DNA of 10,296 nt from contig JAATGW010000772.1 of NCBI GenBank assembly GCA_015654495.1, positions 1 through 10,296 of the forward strand. Direction: 5' to 3'. Shown here piece after piece: positions 7,209 to 10,296 of the stretch (position 1 is the first letter of the stretch; each line of letters opens with the position of its first letter). The position numbers were made by a program, and so were the translations under genes. Source of the DNA: Chitinophagales bacterium. Lineage in GTDB: Bacteria; Bacteroidota; Bacteroidia; Chitinophagales; Chitinophagaceae. Below the pieces are notes generated by a model, which worked only from the letters and a program-made list of their open reading frames with translations, ran no database searches and was not told the origin of the DNA.

Positions 7209-7255
7209 CTGGATTTATCTTTTTTTTGAAATTGGGCTTATGTCGTACAACCACT

Positions 7256-7282
7256 ATCGGCCAGCGGATTTATGAAGCACGG
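7256..7282 (-). repeat. 27-bp intergenic element, copy C
   Basis: This copy lies 47 bases before the ATG of the PH-like gene. It is 18/27 identical, without gaps, to the copy at 7854-7880. Its 4-bp inner stem is broken, but a longer-range 6-bp pair is possible: CCAGCG (7261-7266) with CGCTGG (7285-7290). Part of a repeat family found only in intergenic sequence here. Confidence 0.45.
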
Positions 7283-7338
7283 AGCGCTGGTTCAGCCGCA
7301 TACAACAACCACAGGGCTACGATTGCCAACCTTGTGAA

Positions 7339-7359
7339 TTGTGCATTTCAGCCTGCGAA
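7339..7359 (+). repeat. 21-bp direct repeat, downstream copy flanking the lipoprotein gene
   Basis: This segment (TTGTGCATTTCAGCCTGCGAA with one base per mismatch site) is 18/21 identical to 7846-7866. The two copies bracket the lipoprotein gene at 7372-7824, 507 bases apart, in the same orientation. Confidence 0.5.
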
Positions 7360-7371
7360 CACAAACATTCT

Positions 7372-7824
7372 TCATCGGTTAAGCAATGTATCAACAATAT
7401 ATCCTTTATAGCTCATCTTCTTTATGGGATATACAATGCCAATTTTCTTGTCAATTACCGAATCTATAGCATGAAATATTCTTAAATCCAGGGAATCAAA
7501 TTGAGTAGTAAAATTATTGCCGGCGCTGGCAAGCAAAGTCCTGTATTTCGGGTTTTTAATATCTCCAGAATAATCATAAATGCTTTTCCGGGCTATATTG
7601 TCAAAGTATTCAATCTGAAACTCCAGCCTGTTGTTTAAAAAATACGCCGCATAGAGTTGTGTACAACCGCAATGTGAAAGAGTTACAGATTTAATCGTCA
7701 GCTTTTCATTTTTTGAAAAATGATGTTTGTAAACATTTGTGGTTGTGTTACATGACAGAATCAGCAACAAGCTAAATAGAATAAATCTGAAAAATAAAGT
7801 CTCATATTTTTTCTCATTTTTCAT
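7372..7824 (-). CDS. Small putative lipoprotein, unknown function
   Basis: The 150-residue product has a strong lipoprotein signal: basic start MKNEKKYE, hydrophobic FFRFILFSLLLILS and lipobox LILS-C with Cys25. The mature part has a CGC motif (52-54) in TLSHCGCTQLYAAYF, then NRLEFQIEYFDN and a C-terminal half rich in Asp, Lys and Ile (DSLDLRIFHAIDSVIDKKIGI). I do not recognise the family. The paired cysteines could bind metal or form a disulfide. The gene stands alone, between 21-bp near-direct repeats, with a promoter-like element about 100 bases upstream and the 27-bp hairpin element in the presumed leader. Small isolated lipoproteins of this type are common in accessory regions of Bacteroidota. 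Confidence 0.72.
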   Translation of the reverse strand: MKNEKKYETLFFRFILFSLLLILSCNTTTNVYKHHFSKNEKLTIKSVTLSHCGCTQLYAAYFLNNRLEFQIEYFDNIARKSIYDYSGDIKNPKYRTLLASAGNNFTTQFDSLDLRIFHAIDSVIDKKIGIVYPIKKMSYKGYIVDTLLNR

Positions 7825-7845
7825 TTAATTCATCGTCTTAAGTCA

Positions 7846-7866
7846 TTGTGCACATCAGCCTGTGAA
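7846..7866 (+). repeat. 21-bp direct repeat, upstream copy flanking the lipoprotein gene
   Basis: This is the partner of 7339-7359 (18/21 identical, no gaps). It overlaps the 27-bp element at 7854-7880, so the copy at 7339 may be a further, more decayed member of the same intergenic family. Confidence 0.5.
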
Positions 7867-7880
7867 TTTATCCGGTACAG
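7854..7880 (-). repeat. 27-bp intergenic element, copy B, with hairpin
   Basis: On the plus strand CTGT (7860-7863) pairs with ACAG (7877-7880) around a 13-base loop containing ATTTAT. Relative to copy A at 6606, two base pairs change on both sides (C-G to T-A), keeping the stem. It lies 29 bases before the ATG at 7824. Confidence 0.5.
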
Positions 7881-7925
7881 AATTTTATGATTTGTTCGTT
7901 GCCAACCGTACTTTTTAGATCCGTA

Positions 7926-7961
7926 CAATTTTAGTGGTTTTAAATTAAAGACGGCACGCTG
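7926..7961 (-). promoter_or_regulatory. Promoter-like element upstream of the lipoprotein gene at 7372
   Basis: This segment is 28/36 identical to 6679-6714, sharing CAATTTTA and TTTTAAATTAAA. The minus strand carries the TAAAATTG box at 7933-7926, but the -33 position reads GTGC instead of TTTG. Its distance to the 27-bp element (45 bases) is the same as in the other copy (46 bases). Confidence 0.35.
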
Positions 7962-7971
7962 TGATCGATTA

Positions 7972-8070
7972 TTAATTGGAACCTACCGCGGTAAATATGT
8001 TTTTCAGACGTGGCGGATGAATAGATAACTCTTCACGCTGGACTATAAAGTATCCGATGTTGTTAAGCAT
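7972..8070 (-). CDS. Possible 32-aa small ORF following the toxin gene
   Basis: An ATG at 8070, four bases after the mazF-like stop codon, opens a 32-codon frame (MLNNIGYFIV..., with EELSIHPPRLKNIF in the middle) ending TAA at 7972-7974. The close spacing would allow translational coupling with the toxin. It shows no motif I recognise, and it may be a chance ORF or a remnant of a decayed gene. Confidence 0.27.
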   Translation of the reverse strand: MLNNIGYFIVQREELSIHPPRLKNIFTAVGSN

Positions 8071-8074
8071 AGTT

Positions 8075-8416
8075 TCACAAGTCAAGAATTATCCTGATGT
8101 TTTGTTTTATTACGTCCTCCAATTCATGGGGAATTATTCCCACTTTCTTAATCAATCGCTTGTTGTCTATTGTTCTGATTTGATCGATCATAATATCACA
8201 ATTCTCCTTCAGTTTTGCCATGCCCTTCTTCAAATGAACACGAAGAATATCCGAACCCGGCTGAATATTAGTTGTTATAGTACAAATCACTGTCGAGGGA
8301 TGTTCTGAATTCAATAGGTCGGTTTGTACAACCAACACTGGTCTGACTTTTCCTGCTTCCGTACCCATTCTTGGATTCAAGTCAGCTACCCAAACCTCAA
8401 ATTGTTTAATCTTCAT
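8075..8416 (-). CDS. mazF: MazF/PemK-type toxin (endoribonuclease)
   Basis: The product is 113 residues from the ATG at 8416, close to the usual MazF length. It has the family's features in order: the first strand QFEVWVADLNP with E-V-W-x-x-D-x-x-P, then GTEAGKVRPVLVVQTD containing the conserved R-P (Arg25-Pro26 in this numbering), the strand STVICTITT, and later DQIRTID followed by the C-terminal helix HELEDVIKQNIRIIL. MazF toxins cut mRNA at short sequences and form dimers with an SH3-like fold; the conserved Arg and the Thr in the CTIT strand match positions linked to catalysis. The ATG overlaps the antitoxin stop by 11 bases, typical of co-translated TA pairs. An in-frame ATG at 8431 would add five residues and deepen the overlap, and is less likely. 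Cleavage specificity cannot be read from sequence. Confidence 0.92.
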   Translation of the reverse strand: MKIKQFEVWVADLNPRMGTEAGKVRPVLVVQTDLLNSEHPSTVICTITTNIQPGSDILRVHLKKGMAKLKENCDIMIDQIRTIDNKRLIKKVGIIPHELEDVIKQNIRIILDL

Positions 8417-8636
8417 TCTCCAACGATTCAAACTCCGCTAACACTTTCAGCGACTCATTCCTAACAAGCCTTGACTCAGTTTTAAGCTGTTTTGAAATCA
8501 ACTTCCTTTTCTGAAGTAAATTATAAAACTGTACAGCTTCGTTTATATATCTATTTCTGTTTTTTCTAACTTTTGTGAGAATCCTTTCTGTTTCCAAAAA
8601 AGTTGAGTCATCCATTTTAAGACTAAGATTTTTCAT
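8406..8636 (-). CDS. mazE: Ribbon-helix-helix antitoxin partner of MazF
   Basis: The 76-residue product fits a ribbon-helix-helix antitoxin. A short N-terminal strand (KNLSLKMD) is followed by helix A (STFLETERILTKVRKN) and helix B beginning with the typical Arg/Asn turn (RNRYINEAVQFYNLLQKRK). A charged, probably flexible C-terminus (from about residue 48, ending ESLENED) would wrap the toxin. The dimer should bind operator DNA and repress its own promoter, and a palindrome lies at the right place upstream. The stop codon lies inside the toxin's start region. The sequence is RHH/CopG-like rather than the AbrB-like MazE of Escherichia coli; the symbol is given for its role in the pair. Met8 is an alternative start but would remove the DNA-contacting strand. 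Confidence 0.85.
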   Translation of the reverse strand: MKNLSLKMDDSTFLETERILTKVRKNRNRYINEAVQFYNLLQKRKLISKQLKTESRLVRNESLKVLAEFESLENED

Positions 8637-8640
8637 ACTT

Positions 8641-8648
8641 CAAATATA
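8641..8648 (-). promoter_or_regulatory. Perfect -7 box of the TA operon, very close to the start codon
   Basis: The minus strand reads TATATTTG, a full match to TAnnTTTG, ending 4 bases before the antitoxin ATG at 8636. A start about 7 bases beyond the box would fall at the ATG itself, predicting a leaderless or near-leaderless mRNA. The -33 position (8669-8672) reads TTAC, a poor match. Confidence 0.45.
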
Positions 8649-8651
8649 ATG

Positions 8652-8667
8652 AAAAGTATATACATTT
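8652..8667. promoter_or_regulatory. Palindromic operator candidate of the TA operon
   Basis: GTATATAC (8656-8663) is a perfect 8-bp palindrome; with AAA and TTT arms one base further out it forms a 16-bp dyad with one mismatched pair. It sits between the -33 and -7 positions of the predicted promoter, where bound RHH antitoxin would block RNA polymerase. Confidence 0.45.
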
Positions 8668-8704
8668 TGTAATACTGACGACAGGGAAGGAAGGCCATGT
8701 CGTC

Positions 8705-8739
8705 TTGAACGTTAAACGTTGAACGTTGAACGTTTAACG
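8705..8739. repeat. Five TTnAACG heptamers forming an 11-bp-stem inverted repeat
   Basis: Five head-to-tail 7-bp units (TTGAACG, TTAAACG, TTGAACG, TTGAACG, TTTAACG) fill 8705-8739 and overlap the last two codons of the SIS gene. At the same time CGTTAAACGTT (8710-8720) and AACGTTTAACG (8729-8739) are perfect 11-bp inverted repeats around an 8-base loop. It could form a strong hairpin after the SIS gene, but no T tract follows on the minus strand. Confidence 0.7.
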
Positions 8740-9312
8740 GCTGTTCCTCCTGCCTTCTGCCTGCTCAATAAAAGCATAACAAATCATATGGCAAATTCCC
8801 ATGTGCGCATCTTCCACCCGCCCGTAATGTTCTGATTCTATTACGATAACAAAATCACCCAACGCTGCCAGTCTCCCGCGTTTTGCACCGGTAAGGCAGA
8901 TGGTAAATAAACCATGTTCTTTGCCCCATTCAATTGCATTGATGAGGTTGGGTGAATTTCCACTTACGCTCATCGCAAAAATAATATCACCGGGCTCTGC
9001 AAAATTAACCAGCTGCCGGGTGAAGATCTGATCATAAGCATAATCATTGCTGATTGCGGTTATCCATGGTGTATTATCGTGAAGAGAAACACATTTAAAA
9101 GGTTTGCCCATTGCATCAGATGCGCTTTTGCCAAGATCTGTTACAAAATGTGAAGCGTTGGCCGCGCTCCCACCATTGCCCGTTACAAAAATCCGCCGGT
9201 CTTCTTTCCAGGCTTTTGTAAAAATATCAATCAGGTCAGCAACTTTTTCTTTTGGGATAAGTCGCTGCGTCTTTTCCTGCGCATTCAGATAATCATTTAC
9301 AAAATCTTTCAT
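8734..9312 (-). CDS. SIS-domain phosphosugar isomerase, GmhA-like
   Basis: The 192-residue product equals the length of E. coli GmhA. It contains GNGGS (45-49), ASHFVTDLGK (53-62), SVSGNSPN (115-122), and the C-terminal helix RVEDAHMGICHMICYAFIE (165-183). GmhA (sedoheptulose-7-phosphate isomerase) begins ADP-heptose synthesis for lipopolysaccharide. By alignment from memory, the four GmhA metal/active-site positions H61, E65, Q172 and H180 become H55, D59, E167 and H175: all still able to bind metal, but two differ, so a different phosphosugar is possible. It lies 63 bases downstream of the ROK gene and is probably in its operon. The exact substrate is not assigned; annotation as 'GmhA-like' is safer than gmhA. 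Confidence 0.85.
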   Translation of the reverse strand: MKDFVNDYLNAQEKTQRLIPKEKVADLIDIFTKAWKEDRRIFVTGNGGSAANASHFVTDLGKSASDAMGKPFKCVSLHDNTPWITAISNDYAYDQIFTRQLVNFAEPGDIIFAMSVSGNSPNLINAIEWGKEHGLFTICLTGAKRGRLAALGDFVIVIESEHYGRVEDAHMGICHMICYAFIEQAEGRRNSR

Positions 9313-9375
9313 TATTTAATTTCTATTGTGTATTAAAAGCGATTTTTTGGGAATCGGATTTACTGTATTAATCTC

Positions 9376-10296
9376 TTATAAGGATATCTGCCCTTTGCTG
9401 TTCTGTTGCCCGGCCAGGATCAAAGCTCCGGCGGGTACAGCCATTTCCTTTAATGCCGAAACTTTTATGGGTGGTCCCGGTCTGAAGGGCTCCATCAGGT
9501 AATCATTCATTTTCTGAGCTACAGTATCAGCAAGAATATCTCCGATAAAAGATAATCCGCCACCAAGAACAATCAGATCAGGATGCAATATGTGTACAGC
9601 ATGTGAAAGACCAAATGCGAGATCATCACAAGTAGAATCAAAAATCAATATTGCTTCGGAATCATTTGCGTCGAGCGCCTGCTTTAGAAACTGAGCTTCT
9701 CCCCAAGTTTTTCCCATAGCCAGATTAGCAAACAGGCCATTGGGATGGGCAGCGATTGATTGTCTGATTCTGCGGTCAACAGCCCAACCGGAACAAACGG
9801 ACTCCAGTGTGGTACCGGATTTATCCAGGCGGATATGACCAATTTCCAGTTCACCGGGAATCATCCCATGATATATTGATTTACCAATTGTAAATCCACC
9901 GCCGACTCCACTGCCCAATGTGAGATACAAAACGCGATGAAAGAGTTTTCCGGCACCTGCCACCGCCTCACCTAAAGCAGCTACATTGGCATCATTATCT
10001 GCGAACACCGGAATTTGCAGCAGGGAACCGAGCCAGTTTTTAAGATTGAAATCCGTCCAGCCCTCAACCTGAAAAGATCTCGCGACTTCACCGTTCTGCC
10101 AGTTCAGGGGACCGCCAAATCCTATGCCGATGGCAGCGGTTTCTTCATCTGAAATTTCTACAAGTGTCTTTTCAATTAAATGCCTGATGGCTGCAGCTCC
10201 CTCTTTCCAGTTGATCTTATACTGAAATGCAGAGTGAATATTACCGGCGCCATTACCTGAAGCAATCTGCAATTTGGTACCGCCAATCTCAATGCC
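9376..10296 (-). CDS. ROK-family sugar kinase, N-terminus beyond the window
   Basis: The frame is open to the window edge. The first visible codons encode GIEIGGTKLQIA, the ROK phosphate-1 loop (G-x-D/E-x-GGTK), so only a few N-terminal residues are missing, and the TTG at 10272 is not the start. In visible numbering: FGGPLNW near 60; VFADNDANVAALGEA (97-110) with the catalytic Asp of N-D (102); LTLGSGVGGG (126-135); GELEIGH (148-154); and PDLIVLGGGL (239-248). ROK kinases phosphorylate hexoses or acetylhexosamines with ATP. The His of GELEIGH is present, but the usual C-x-C-G-x-x-G-C zinc motif just after it is replaced by GTTLESVCSGW, so the zinc site is absent. There is no N-terminal helix-turn-helix room, so it is more likely an enzyme than a ROK repressor. 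It precedes the SIS gene. Confidence 0.9.
   Translation of the reverse strand, partial: GIEIGGTKLQIASGNGAGNIHSAFQYKINWKEGAAAIRHLIEKTLVEISDEETAAIGIGFGGPLNWQNGEVARSFQVEGWTDFNLKNWLGSLLQIPVFADNDANVAALGEAVAGAGKLFHRVLYLTLGSGVGGGFTIGKSIYHGMIPGELEIGHIRLDKSGTTLESVCSGWAVDRRIRQSIAAHPNGLFANLAMGKTWGEAQFLKQALDANDSEAILIFDSTCDDLAFGLSHAVHILHPDLIVLGGGLSFIGDILADTVAQKMNDYLMEPFRPGPPIKVSALKEMAVPAGALILAGQQNSKGQISL

Noticed and set aside
6594..8074. Confirmed integron with attC sites
   Set aside because: No integron integrase is in the window, and the gaps lack clear GTTRRRY and RYYYAAC core boxes in the required arrangement. Only a cassette-like hypothesis is kept.
8057..8308. 83-codon plus-strand ORF opposite the toxin gene
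   Set aside because: It is antisense to a well-supported MazF-family gene and shows no motif.
5814..8431. Polymorphic-toxin immunity locus
   Set aside because: The mix of small secreted and lipoprotein genes invites this reading, but no large toxin, RHS core or secretion gene is present in the window.

Overview
The window looks like chromosomal DNA of a Bacteroidota bacterium, most likely from or near the Chitinophagaceae. The evidence is moderate-to-low GC, hardly any Shine-Dalgarno motifs, many small Sec- or lipoprotein-type ORFs of unknown function, a His-rich/FLMLFLAVFCGFLAEY membrane protein of a type common in that group, and promoter-like sequences resembling the Bacteroidota -33/-7 type (TTTG ... 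TAnnTTTG). Nearly every gene lies on the minus strand; the one clear exception is an NTF2/SnoaL-like lipoprotein at 3463-3954. No tRNA, rRNA, CRISPR array or transposase was seen.

Layout. 182-3023 (minus): a YD-repeat-like lipoprotein, an unrecognised secreted protein and a DUF6090-like single-pass membrane protein. 3024-3462: a divergent promoter region. 3463-4012 (plus): the SnoaL-like lipoprotein and its intrinsic terminator. 4046-5668 (minus): a secreted protein with an EF-hand-like loop and three tandem 48-bp repeats, then a retropepsin-like aspartyl protease. 5814-7824 (minus): three unrelated small envelope or secreted proteins. 7972-8636 (minus): a MazE/MazF-type toxin-antitoxin pair, perhaps with a third small ORF. 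8734-10296 (minus): a GmhA-like SIS phosphosugar isomerase preceded by a ROK sugar kinase that runs off the window edge.

How the genes relate. ROK and SIS probably form a sugar kinase / phosphosugar isomerase operon, and the two TA genes overlap and should be co-translated. The rest look like independent single-gene units. The most unusual signal is in the gaps of 5.7-8.0 kb. The unrelated genes there are preceded by recognisably related intergenic sequences: a 27-bp element with a core ATTTAT, in two copies followed at the same distance by a promoter-like element. Two copies show covarying hairpin stems. One gene is flanked by 21-bp near-direct repeats, and the word GTTGCCA(A/G)C recurs in four gaps. 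This pattern, next to a toxin-antitoxin module, suggests a modular, cassette-like region of exchangeable genes. No integrase or canonical attC core was seen, so this remains a hypothesis.
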